A stretch of 64,000 bases of DNA, from positions 1,364,001 to 1,428,000 of the forward strand of contig CM074697.1 of the NCBI GenBank assembly GCA_037367355.1, given 5' to 3'. The stretch comes from Neoscytalidium dimidiatum. Lineage: Eukaryota; Ascomycota; Dothideomycetes; Botryosphaeriales; Botryosphaeriaceae. A program made the position numbers and the translations under genes. The notes beneath the pieces are model-generated. The model was not told the DNA's origin. It ran no database searches and saw only the letters and a program-made list of their open reading frames with translations. Positions 23,774 through 35,039 of this stretch are shown here, piece after piece; the stretch's first letter is position 1; each line of letters starts with the position of its first letter.

Positions 23774-24411
23774 ATTGTAGGGATATTTCCTTGATACCAC
23801 AATAGATTCTCTCTTGATTGATCGTATTACCTCTTGATGACCCCGGAATTGGCGTACCGCTTTGCACCGCACAGCTGTCCTGATTAGTCAGGTCTTCGCA
23901 GTTGTGGTGATTCGAAGAGCTGCTCTTGAACTCTACGGCGCTGGCCCGTGGCATGGCTTGCAATGCTGGGATGATCAAAAGGGAGAATACGAGGATGATC
24001 TCACATACTTGCCGAAAAAAGCGTACCACTGCGAGAAATCAATTTTCCATGAGTCGCAGGATGACCAGCGCGCTCACTAGTCATGCGTGATATCGCATCG
24101 GCCCGTCTCATAGGGATCACCGTACTAGACGCATAAGCACTGAGGTCATCCACATAAGCATAAGCATGCTTGTCAGGACCCATATCTCGTCAAGCTCCAT
24201 CTGCGAGGTAATTTTCTCGCAGCCAGGTCGGCAATCGTGAATTGGTAGGATTGGCTCCACATGCGTAACCAACACGCTTATCATTCAATCTGCGAGATGA
24301 TTCTCTGGTATGGTGATGGGGTGACCTCGCACGACAACTCAAGTGTAGACACTCGAGAAAATGTATATGTGAATGCAGGAGATCTATTGCACCAAATGCA
24401 CAAGACCAATC
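23774..24411. other. Intergenic, P450 upstream region
   Basis: 638 bases between the acyltransferase and the P450. No gene is supported. An in-frame upstream ATG at 24373 could lengthen the P450 by 13 residues. Confidence 0.45.
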
Positions 24412-26213
24412 ATGCTTTCCAAATTACTATTCTTCTCGGCTCTCGCACATGTCTGTGGGAAGTACTTACAATTGCCTCTGTTGGGACAATGGGGTACGTT
24501 CTTCATGGCATTGGTCGCCGAGATTACCGTCAACCTCATCATTGTCTGTTACATATGGCCATTCGTTCTCAGTCCTCTGAGAAAAATACCAAGCCCCAAG
24601 GTTAGTGTAGCCTCACAGAAGAATTTTATCATGGTTACTAATGGCAAATGCTTAGGGAGGAAGCTTTCTGTTTGGCCATGCGCTCGAAGAGCTGGGCCGC
24701 TCGCCAGGTGTTTTGGCGTGGGAATGGGGCAAGAAGGTTGAACATGAGAACTTCATGCGTTTCACTGGCTTCTTTGGCGAAGAGAAGCTGGTTCCAATGA
24801 GCCCAGCTGCCGTTAGGCAACTCGTCACGAACGATGACGTCCAATGGCCACCGGAGCTGCGAAAGACTATGGCTTACCAGCTTGGTGATGGCCTTGTCCT
24901 GGCCGAAGGACCTCGGCACAGGGTAAGTTTTGAATTCTTGTCCCCATCAAACCTTTAAAATATTAACAAAATCTAGCGCATGAAGAAAGCTCTTGGTCCC
25001 GCATTCACACCATCCCAGCAGCGCCATCTTGTCCCGGACATGTGGAAGCATGTGCAAAGATTCCGCGAGAAGCTCATTCAAATCATTGATGAGAAACCAG
25101 ACAATATTGCCGAATTAAACATGCTTGACTGGACCAACTACTGCACCTTTGACATCCTGGGTGCGACCGCATGGGGTGCTGATTTCAAGGGCCTTGAAGA
25201 TCCTTCGGCATGGTACGAGTTGTTCGACCGCAACTTCCCTATCGAAGGACACAAAGGATGGGATGCGTTCTATGTCTATGTCCTGCCAATCTTCGTAGAT
25301 CATCATCTCCTGAACAAGTTGCCTATCAAGAGGTATCAAGAACAGCTTAAAGACCGTAAGCTGATGAACGATGGCTACCTGAGATTCATTGAGCAAAGAA
25401 AGTCCAAGGATATGTCTACTGACAAGGAGGGCAACCACAAAGGTACGTGCACCTTCCACACCTCTCCAAATTTACCTCGCTGACGAAGACAGACATGCTT
25501 TCGGTCATGATCAACACAAAAGATCTAACCGAGTACGACATGATAGAAAATGCAATGACCTTTACTGTAGGGACATGAAGCTGCCAAGTGTGTCACGTTG
25601 TTCGCTAATATACCTTTAGGCCGCAGGGTTCGGAACTAACGCGGCTACTTTGATATGGGCTATCTACGTGTTGGCCACCCAGCCGAGCATCACCCAGAGA
25701 CTACGCAACGAAATCCGAAAGGTCATACCAGACCCTACCCAGCCTATTACAAGCACGGAGATGGATGCCATCAAATATCTCCATTGGTTCGTCATGGAGG
25801 TGACACGCCTGTACCCCTCCATTCCAAACAGCTGGAAACAGGCGATGACGGACGTCACCATCACCGGTGTCAAGATTCCCAAGGGTACCCAGATGATTAT
25901 CCCCAACTTTGCCATCAACAGGTCCAAGGCAGTGTGGGGCCCGACCGCAGACGAATGCATTCCGGAGCGATGGGACCCTGAGAATCGGAAGCCGGGTATG
26001 GAAACTAACGGCTCGTACCTGACATTCTCTATCGGAACGAAGGCTTGTATTGGCAAAGAGTACGCGCTGAGGGCGCTCAAAGCTGTACTTATTGGATTGG
26101 TGGGGAGCTTTGATTTTCAGTATGATGGCGAGAATCCTCTCAATAATCTGGTTCCTGGCCTGACGCTGCGGCCTCGCGGAGGCCTGATGGTCAAGGTTTC
26201 CAGGGCAGAATAG
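24412..26213 (+). CDS. Cytochrome P450 monooxygenase
   Basis: Five exons: 24412-24600, 24656-24922, 24977-25442, 25493-25566 and 25620-26213, giving 529 aa. It has an N-terminal membrane anchor (two hydrophobic stretches before RKIPSPKGG, the Pro-rich hinge). Motifs: the C-helix region EGPRHRRMKKALGPAF, the I-helix AAGFGTNAATLIW, ExxR (EVTRLYP), the PERF-like region PERWDPE, and the heme loop FSIGTKACIGK with Cys ligand near 475. The I-helix lacks the usual acid before Thr (Gly instead), which is uncommon. The enzyme should sit in the ER membrane and hydroxylate a small molecule with a reductase partner. Neighbours (acyltransferase, efflux pump) suggest secondary metabolism. Alternative start at 24373. 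Confidence 0.92.
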
Positions 26214-26767
26214 TTTCTCATTAGCATTTTGATTGGATAAATTACATATAAAATCTCGAAATCTTGACCGACGCTCCCATCCGTATGTTATATTTATATA
26301 TTTATTACATGCCGCCCATCGTAGTTTCATTCCCTGGTCAGAGTCAGGTGTAAAGACTAGGAGTGGTTCAAGACCGGTTCAGGCAATTAAAATCTCTGCA
26401 CGCTGCACATGCCAGGTGTATTGACGAAAGATAGCTTTGCCGTGCAAAACGATCGGGAATTTCGATCTAGTTCTCCAACAATGCAGTGCAGCGAATATAT
26501 CAGGGACTGTTTCTTACTTTAGACATCTTCGGTGAGACTTTTGCGCTCACACAACTGTTTCCTGGATACTTCTCGTATTATACAAGGTAGAGAGATCTAA
26601 TCATTCCGCGTGTGAGGATTTTGACGCTCGACAGTAAGTGAAATTTATCCTATATCAAAGACGTCACCAACTGAACAAGAGCCTTTCGGACATTGAATTC
26701 CCAAGAAAAACGTAAATTAATTCCCGGTGGCGTCTATCTTCAAGGACAAAATTCCAATCCGTGCAAA
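26214..26767. other. Convergent 3' region
   Basis: 554 AT-rich bases between the P450 and the MFS transporter, both ending here. No gene is seen. Confidence 0.45.
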
Positions 26768-28918
26768 TCAGGCCTTCACTGACTCATCAGCCATTGCAGC
26801 CTTCTCATCATTTCCAATCCTCTTCCACTTATGGAGCGTCGCGACGCAGAATGAGAGGACCCCAGACACAATGGGAACAATGAAAGCGGTCTGGACACCC
26901 TTGGCCACCGCCTTCGCGACCGCAACACGGACCGCCGGATCAGAAGTTCCGTTTCCCTTCATAACGAGGCTATGCAAGACGCCGTCGATGACAGGTTGCG
27001 AGAGTCCGGATGACCGCAAACTGTGTTTGAGCTCCTTATAAAAGATACTGCTGCACAGGGATACAGCGACAGAGCTAGTAGAAGTATGAGCACCGAAACA
27101 ATCGAGGGCACATCGAAAACGACTTACCTTCCCAACATCTTGATCATGTAGACCACAGCGAGACCAATCGCCTCTTCACTCCTGTCTAGCTCCTGCTGTG
27201 CTATCCCCATGGCGATGAACTGACAGCATCCCGTGCCGAAGGCGGCGAGTATTTGGTAGCCGATCCACTGGCTCGAAGGTGTCCCGACGGACAAGGTGTG
27301 CAGCAGCCCAGATCCGATCGAGAATGCAACTGCACCAAACAGCATGGATGGGTTGAAAAGTTTGAGACGGTTAATTGCTACTCCGGTGAGGATGCCGCCG
27401 ACGGTCTGGCTGATGAGGTAGGCGAGGAGGTCCGTGCCGCTACCCTCCGCTGTACTGCCTTTCACACCCTGTGGAATGTTGTCAGGGTCTGGCGAAGTGG
27501 AACAGAGAGTTGAAGCTTACCTGGAAATAGAATGGAAGGAAGTAAACCTGACTAGAGGAGCCGACCTCAGTTAGGAAACCGAAGATAGAACATATGATTA
27601 TGCCTCTCTTCTCAATGATACTACGAGGCAGTAGGGCACGAACGTCGGGAATGAGACGCTGTTCGATGACCAGCAACATCAGAAGGATGGCAAAAGCGAC
27701 TAGCAGCCCTATGACCTTACCCTCGGACCATTCACCTTCCCCCGCAAAAGTGAATGCGAGGAGCAGGCAGGTCACCAAGGAGGCCAGCAACACGCTACCA
27801 GGAAGATCCAGGGATTTGATCTTTTCTAGTAGAGGCATATTTTTCGGGGTTCTTGGGTGCGCCCTGTAGAGAAAAGTCATTGCAAGAACAGTCGCACCTC
27901 CAATCGGTAAGTTCATGTAGAAACACCAACGCCAGGTTGAGCGGGACGCCAAGATCCCGCCGATAACGGGACCGAGACAAGCCGCAATTCCTGCGTGCGG
28001 GATTTTCGTTAGTAAAGAAAGTGAATGGATAAGAAGAAGACATACCAGCCGCCGAAGCATTCAGCCCAGTAAACAAGGGGCGCTTCTCTTTAGGCACCAC
28101 GTCGGCAATGATGAGCATAACGCCGGGTGCCATGAGCGCGCCAGATGTTCCCGCAACCACACGTCCAGCAATGAACATCCCGGACGACTTCGCCAGAGCG
28201 CATATCAAAGATCCAACTAGGATTGCATATTAGGGAAAATAAAGCTAAGTATAAGATGCGAGGCTTACCCTCGAAGAAGAACATTCCAACCAAGAAGCCG
28301 TATTTGGTATTAATGAAAGGGTAGATTTTCCCGAACAGAGGCTGCAAAGCAGGTATTGGCAGTAGGTATGCTGAGCCATACCACCCAAATTCGGATAGGT
28401 CTCCCCATACTTCAACGAGGTGCGGGATAATCGTAGCTAAGAACTGTCAGGAATGGATCGGTGTAAATTGAAATTCGGAACCACTCACATATGATAGTAG
28501 AATCCAGAGCAACCTTATAATGATTTTGTTAACCTCCGTATTACCCAAAGCCTTGATTTGTACATACAACAAACATTGTCAGTGCCAACGCAACGCCAAT
28601 GGCAATCCGTCGTGCCTTTGGCGTCCCAGGGCATTCGTCCTCGCTCAAAGGACTTTTGCTAGACGCTGGCACGGCTTCAATATCCCTCTCTGAATGCTTT
28701 TCAGGTCCTGTGTTAGGGTCAGGCTCCATAGATGGTATGGATGCGCTGCTTCGTGGATGTTTCTCGCGCTTTTTTTCTGAGATGGTAGTCTTAGAGGAAA
28801 TTGATGGAGACGTCGACTTGGTAACCGCCGTTGCGGAGGAGCTCTCGGATACTTTCTCGGAAGACATGGCCTCCCCAGTCTCTCTTGCGTCTAATGATTG
28901 CTTGTAGTCTCGTTTCAT
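26768..28918 (-). CDS. MFS drug/metabolite efflux transporter (14-TM DHA type)
   Basis: Seven exons: 28918-28568, 28513-28489, 28436-28269, 28216-28046, 27990-27521, 27468-27128 and 27074-26768, giving 610 aa; every join restores frame. A hydrophilic Ser-rich N-terminus of about 105 residues precedes the first membrane segment. Family signatures include LDSTIISTIIPHL (motif D1, split over exons 2 and 3), the antiporter motif C region GTSGALMAPGVML, LGPVIGGILASRSTWRWCFYM, and NLPIGGATVL. These are typical of H+-coupled efflux pumps such as TOXA-type toxin exporters. Exon 2 is only 25 nt. It converges on the P450; a pathway link is inferred from proximity only. Confidence 0.9.
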
Positions 28919-29341
28919 CCAGGATCGGGGTGAGCGTGGTGGTACCTTTCCCAGTAGATAGCAAGAACAACTGTAAAATTATCGCTGTCAATACTCAACA
29001 CTGAAGCTAACCTAGTCATATCCTCCAGCATCCATACAGTAGAGGTGTTCTAGATGGTCGATGGATGCTAGACGGGGTTTCGAAGAGGGCGGTGTAAGCT
29101 GACGGGTGATCATCCGCGCCGCGTGGGCAGCCAAACGGTCCGACTCAAGACTTACGCCGCTGCTTTGTTTCAGCAAGACACCCTGTCAGAGGTTTGCAAA
29201 TGGTCCACTCTGGCGAGAAAGAGCGAATCCACGACTCGCATGTATGCGATAGGATGCATATACAATGGGTCTGTGGCGCTGCTTGGCAACACCACCAACA
29301 ACACATTTTCGGCCCATCTCGACAATCCCGCCTTCCGAAAC
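28919..29341. other. Divergent intergenic region
   Basis: 423 bases between the MFS gene and the DUF7702-like gene. The frame of the latter is open through part of it without a convincing ATG other than 29240. Confidence 0.4.
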
Positions 29342-30253
29342 ATGGGCAACCTCAATGAGCGCGGCTGGATCAATGTCGCCACACTTGTGATTTACTTGCC
29401 ACTGTTGGCTGGAACCCTGGCCACGCTGTTCAGGCAGAGATTCCGTCTGAAGTCATTCTACTGCCTCTTAGTATTCATCCTTGGTAAGCCAACCCTTCAG
29501 CGAACCTAAAAGACAAACCCAATTGATGCCACCTCAGTAAAATATGTCGGCGCCGCCATGACGATTGACGTGCAGCTCAAAAACAACGCGAGCCTCTACA
29601 CGCCCGCCGCCATCCTCAGCACCATCGTCCTAACCCCGCTCATCATGTCCGTCGGCGGCATAGTCAATCTCAAGTACGCCCCGTCCGGCCCCCACCAGCG
29701 CGAGGGCACCACAACCACCACCACCTACCTCGCCCCAGACCGCCCCGCTTACGAGCTCCTGAGCAGGACCGCCACGCCGCCCGACCAGAAGTCGAAGGCC
29801 CTCGTCTCCAGCCGCACGACGCGGCTGACGCGGCTCTCGCACCTCGCCGTGCTGGCCTCCCTCGCCCTCGGCATCGCCGGCGGCCTCGACGTCTTCTCGA
29901 CCTCGCCCGACCCCGGCGGCAACGGCAAGACGTACATGCGCGCCGCGGCGGGGCTGGCCGCCGGCGCGCTGGTCCTGATCGCCGTCGTCGTGGCGACGAA
30001 CACGGCCGGCGTGCGCGCGCTCGGCGAGTGGCACGCCCGGCTGTACGCGGCGGTGGCGTTCGCGGCGCTGCCGCTGCTGGCGGCCCGCGTGGCGTATACG
30101 GTGGGCGTGGCGGCCACGGTGGACACGACGAGGACGCAGGTGTTCAACCCGCTGACCGGGAGCTGGGTGTTGTATTTGTGTCTGGCGTGGCTGCCCGAGG
30201 TGCTGCTGGGGTACGTGCTCGTGGCGGTGGGGTTGGTGAAGCCGAGAGAGTAG
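29342..30253 (+). CDS. DUF7702-like fungal membrane protein
   Basis: Two exons, 29342-29483 and 29538-30253, with a 54-nt intron (donor GTAAGC, phase 1), giving 285 aa with about seven predicted membrane segments. The order of features recalls a large fungal family of unknown function (DUF7702): an N-terminal segment INVATLVIYLPLLAGTLATL, then VKYVGAAMTIDVQLKN, SLYTPAAILSTIVLTPLIM, and a late segment SWVLYLCLAWLPEVLLGYVL. The middle loop is long and basic. The function is unknown. An alternative start at 29240 would add 34 residues. The second half is very GC-rich. Confidence 0.72.
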
Positions 30254-31987
30254 GGGGGTTTAGGCAGCTCGGTGTGGGTTTGTGGGGTGTGATATAGAAT
30301 GTAGTGAATACGTCGGATCCATTTTGTTCGTTCATGAATAGCGTTAGCGACTTCTGGAGGAATGAATGATCTGACTTCTTGAAAGCTGGAGACACATAAC
30401 AATACTGGCTTCTGTCGAGAGATTGGCACGGCGAGACTCGTATAAGCTTACGCTCGCGAGTTTCACCGTGGCCTGGATGCGGAGTAATCAGGGATTGGTG
30501 TTAAAGGATAAATCTTAGCAAAAATTGGCTTATCTCCGTCACTCAATACTATTCCGTAGTAATGAGTGGGTGCACGTTAAATAGAACTGCCGATGTTCTG
30601 CGTGCGCTTGCTACGCGTATACGTTTACCAGACCGAATCTGGTTGACGCAAGTGGGCTTCAGCCAGGACAGAAGACTGCATTGCTTAATAAGCTCACCAT
30701 TTATCCACATGCCTGTATGTGTCTCCATGTGCAACGAGAAGGGGCTAAGCTAGCGCTGGAGCTCTCGGACAAAGGCTAGGTTTTTTTTGCTGCAGTAGTA
30801 ACTCGCACATGCTAGGGTCTGAAACTGATCTATTCAAGCTGATATATTCTTAGGGTCTGATAGTGGTAATATCCATGCCCTTCCCATATGACATTGGTCA
30901 CTTAATTCATTCCATCATCCAGGCTCGGTTGTGCGGGGTATCTTCGTCCATGACTTGGCCGAGGATGGTGCGCCGGACGAAAATGAATGCGATTATTGGC
31001 AGCATGAGTTCCTGGGAGAAACATTAGTCGATGATCAACAGAGAAGACCGGGAAGCCAAACCATAGATATGAGAAAATGCGTTTATTTCTTAGGGCCATT
31101 CTTGTCGCCCTTGATCTTCTTGATGAGGCTCCAGATAAGCATTTTATCGAGTGTGCAGTGGTGCGCAAATAGTTCTGAAGTAAAGTCTGATAGATTTTGA
31201 TATTCGAGGTGAACTTTGGGGCAGAGATGTACAATCGAGGCAAAATTGTAGCGGGAAGTACGATAATAAAGAAGTAGTAAGGACAGGAGTGATTGTGTCG
31301 GGTAAGCAGCGGTCGCAGATAAGCATTGAGGCGCCCAAGCTTATTTGGGTGCTTATACGCGAGTCACTGGCTGACGCTGTCCAACAACCGGGCTTATGAT
31401 CTGCAAGTCGCACAGGTTTCCCGTTCGGAGTGATTGGACCCCATCATGCGCATGCACTGGCTCCACTTTGCGTCCCAAAATGGTCAGCAATGCGGACAGG
31501 GCGCAGCGAGCCCGGGCGCAGGCACACTATTCGACGCAAGTGCTAATGTGCCAGTGCTGTCAAGGCTCAAAATGGTGATTCCAATTTTTCAAAATCAACA
31601 ATCAGCTGTCGGTGTCCAGAATAGGCTGGTTTATGTGCTTCTTTGGAGAGCTTGCGCTAGGCTCATACGAGGGCTGTGTGCCGTCGCCGGGTGTACTTTC
31701 AGCAGAGAGTGCACGCCAGATTGAAAAGTGCTTGATGGCGGATTAATTGGATTCTCGAGAAGTTGGCAGTTATCAGAGGGCCATTGGAAGCTTTGACATC
31801 AGAGTGAAATACATCGCAAGACACATAAGACATGAATTATTAATTTCGCATAGTGATGGCTTCTGTGGTAATTCTGTGTCGATTGATCAAACAAAAAATG
31901 ATTTAACATATGCAAGTCTACCAAAACACCGTAATTTCCATGCCCACCAGCAGACATGCACGCGGCACCCGGAATACTGATAGAAAT
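30254..31987. other. Gene-poor interval
   Basis: 1.7 kb with lower GC than its flanks. It contains only short motif-free frames on both strands. I see no RNA gene or transposon terminus I could defend. Confidence 0.45.
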
Positions 31988-33746
31988 TTAATGAACCAAG
32001 CCGCTTTGACGAGCCTGCATCATTGGTTGATCAACAGCCTCGATAACAGGTTCCGCCCGCAGCGACTCCATCATGATCATCGTGGCAGCAACCTGCCGAC
32101 GCTGAATCTTACCAGTCGCCGTCTTCGGCATAGTCTCAGTGAAGTACACCTGCAGCACAGTCAGCTAAGCCGCCGCGATCAGCCACTCCTCTAATTTGCT
32201 CACCTTCTTGGGCACCTTGAACTTCGCCACACGCGCGCGGAAGAAATCCTTCACGTCCTCCTCCGTCAGCCTGGCGCCCCGCTTCAGCACCACCGCGACC
32301 CCAACATCCTGCCCGTACAGCGCGTCGTCGACGGCGAAGCTGACGGCCTCGCCGACGTCCGGATGCTGCAGGAGCAAGTTATCCAGCTCGACGGGGCTGA
32401 TCTTCTCGCCGCCCTTGTTGATCAGCTCCTTGATGCGGCCGGTCAGCCGGACGTACCCGCCCGCATCCACGACGCCCTGGTCGCCCGTGCGCAGGAAGCC
32501 GTCCGCGGTGAACGTCGACGCGTTGACGGCCGGGTCCGCGACGAGGTAGCCGCGCGTGACGTTGGCGCCGCGGATGCACACTTCGCCGACGCTGCCGGCC
32601 GGGAGCGTGGCGCCGCCGTCGTCTTTGATGCGCAGCTCGACGCCCTGCGCGAGCCCGACGGAGCCGGGCGTGCGCCCGCCCGGCGTCAGCGGGTTGGAGC
32701 AGATCTGGTGCGCGGCTTCGGTCATGGCGTAGGCTTCGAGGACGACCGTGTTGAGCTCGTGCTCGAGAGCGGCGAGCACGGTGGGCGCGAGCGGGGACGA
32801 GCAGGATCGGATGAAGCGGATGGAGGGGCGCGGGGCGGGGAGCGGGTTCTTGAGGAGGATTTGGTGGATCGTGGGCACGGCTGTGTACCAGTTCGCGCCG
32901 TGGCCGATGAAGTCTTTCCAGAATTCGGAGGCGGAGAAGCGCTGCGGGACGATGACTGATCCGCCGCTCGCGAGAGGTGTGAGCAGGCCAGCGACGAGGC
33001 CGTGGATGTGGAAGAGAGGCATGACCAGGAGACCCCTGTCTCTGGGACCGAGTTTGTAGGTCGCTTGGACATTCTCTGCAAGACATGGTAAGAATTCAAA
33101 GTCTGGTTTCAAGGAACATTTCCCTTACTGATCGACTGGGTAATATTGCGGTGCGTGAGAGGAACCTGAGAAAGTTAGTCTTTTATTCGAAGTGACGCTA
33201 GAAGATACTAACAGCCTTTGGTCTTCCTGTTGTCCCGCTCGTGTGGAGTATGAGAGCGATGTCATCGGGTTGAGCTTGGAGTGCATTCAGCCTGCTGACC
33301 CCACCAACGGTGGTTTTGGTCGGCGTGGAGAAGACAATCTCTCCCCCATTGAAACTGACTTCAGCAACGCTGACACCACAAGCTCGAGCTGCTCGGACAG
33401 CATCGATATTCTTGTCAATGGAGCCCCAGGGAACGAGGAGAATAGAAGCGTTGAGATCCTGCAGATAGAATTCAAACTCGGACTGCTTGTAGTCGAAGTT
33501 GAGAGGTGCGGCCACGGCGCGCATGCAGGTCGAAGCAAAAAACGCCACTATCAGCTCCAGGGAGTTTGGTAGGCTAAAGGCCACACGGGATCCATGAGTG
33601 ATGCCGATCGCTGCGAGATTAAGCTGGAATTCTCTGACACGACGGGCAAGGTCCCGATGTGAAATCCAACCACCGTTATTTGTGCCGGGAATGATAATTG
33701 CAGAGGAGTCGAAACCGGGAGATAGACAAGATGTGAGCGTGGACAT
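31988..33746 (-). CDS. Oxalyl-CoA synthetase-like AMP-dependent ligase (Pcs60/Fat2 family)
   Basis: Four exons: 33746-33213, 33165-33129, 33075-32204 and 32149-31988, giving 534 aa. Adenylation signatures: LHTSGTTGRPKAVPLTHRN (A3, across an intron), MPLFHIHGL, IRFIRSCSSPL, LEAYAMTEAAHQ, RTGDQGV, LTGRIKELINKGGEKISP, and the last-exon PKTATGKIQRRQ with the catalytic Lys. The series closely follows the yeast Pcs60 type, which activates oxalate with ATP and CoA. The yeast enzyme is peroxisomal with a C-terminal SKL; this protein ends GLVH and I see no PTS1, so location may be cytosolic. ATG 33746 gives the usual N-terminus; ATG 33854 would add 36 residues. A role as the siderophore ligase SidI was considered but is not supported. 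Confidence 0.86.
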
Positions 33747-34398
33747 GACGGCGGTTGGGCAGTTCTGCAACGGGGACTGGCATATCGGAGTGGACGAAAC
33801 CCACGACCAAAAGAACGAGCGTAAGCTCAAAAGCGATGTCACAACCGAATACATAGTCAGTTCAATTTTGCTGTTCACATGGTACGGTCGTGCTGTTCTT
33901 AGCGGCTGTTAAAGATGAAGAGCTAAAGCAAGTTGCTTTCTCATCTCAGAGTGGCGCAAACATCCTGCTTCCAACTCTTGTGGAGCTGGCTGGGTAATCG
34001 AAATGGGTATTAGACATGCTCAGACGAAGATTTAGATCATGTAACTATTCGCTTGTAAGCTTACTTGATACGAGTCAAGGTCCGGCGAGCACGTGTGTGC
34101 ACTGCTCGCTTCGTCTCACAGAACTCGGCCCGACTTTGAAGACCGTAGTCTGAGACGTGAAGCAGGAAACGGTAGAACGGAATTGCATGGCCCTGCGCTT
34201 CTGGAGGATGAATGCATCAACGGTGAAAGGAGACAGGGGATGGGGTGCAGGATTACTTGTTCTGAAGTAGTAATTCAACTACACGTGCCGACCGCTTCTT
34301 CGGCTGAGCTGAGAGTGAACAAAACTTGCATCCCAAAGAGCGCAGCATCTCTACCTCTACTTCTGAAATTAAGACCGTCTTCTCAATTTTACCCCGCA
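33747..34398. other. Intergenic, divergent
   Basis: 652 bases between the ligase and the small hypothetical gene. The frame of the latter is open upstream, but no conserved content is recognisable. Confidence 0.4.
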
Positions 34399-34812
34399 AT
34401 GAACTCAGACGCTATTCTAGTTAGCAGGAAGCGCTCTGCATCCCCTTGCGAGAGCGGAAATTCGCGGAAGAGAAGAAGGCTAAGCAAAACCGCGTCGTCA
34501 TCAGTGAGTACTGAGCAAATCACGTCAAAATTTTCCTGGCTGATCGCAAAGCAGTCGCATCAATTTTCCGTTCACAGAGGAAATGAGCTGGATGCTATTC
34601 TTGTTTTTCAAAGTGGGGAGGGATTTGAGTTTTTGGTTAATGTGAATGCGCTCAAGGAAGCATCAGCCCATCAGGAGGAAGTTGATTCGCAGAGCACTGG
34701 AAGCTCTTCTTCATTTGCGGAGGTAACGGAGGGCCTTGAGGAGTATTGCAAGTGCTTGCAGAGTATTGCGGATTGCGCGAAGGCCGAAATGGACCGATTT
34801 GGCGGAGCCTAA
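34399..34812 (+). CDS. Small hypothetical protein
   Basis: Single-exon open frame of 137 aa from the ATG at 34399; the same frame stays open upstream, with GC and codon character less gene-like there. I recognise no family. The N-terminus has a basic cluster (NSRKRRRLSKTASSS) resembling a nuclear-localisation signal. The rest is mixed alpha/beta in composition, with an acidic, Ser-rich stretch near residue 95-110. It lies between the oxalyl-CoA-synthetase-like gene and the PEP-mutase family gene. It could be a real small nuclear protein or a chance frame. Confidence 0.4.
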   Translation: MNSDAILVSRKRSASPCESGNSRKRRRLSKTASSSVSTEQITSKFSWLIAKQSHQFSVHRGNELDAILVFQSGEGFEFLVNVNALKEASAHQEEVDSQSTGSSSSFAEVTEGLEEYCKCLQSIADCAKAEMDRFGGA

Positions 34813-35039
34813 CGCACGAAAGACCGCGCCGTCTTTGGCCTCGAGCTATTGACTAATTCACAAAACGTGATGATACAGCTCCGAATATTTGCAGTAATGA
34901 CTGCTCTCTTACACTTCAGTCTGAAGCTTCCCGCTTTTCACATGTTAATGTGCCTTTTTTCTTCTCCACGTTTATGATATTAGGCGCTTTGAAGGCACAG
35001 TCTGAATTCGGGTATTCTAAAAACATAAAATGATACGAT

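Noticed and set aside
30902..31724. Several open frames in the 30-32 kb interval
   Set aside because: Short, overlapping, AT-rich and without any recognisable domain or splice logic.
31988..33746. The AMP-dependent ligase as SidI, the mevalonyl-CoA ligase of the siderophore pathway
   Set aside because: Its motifs follow the Pcs60/oxalyl-CoA synthetase type, I see no PTS2 or PTS1 signal, and it lies more than 4 kb outside the cluster with no perfect GATA site noticed upstream.
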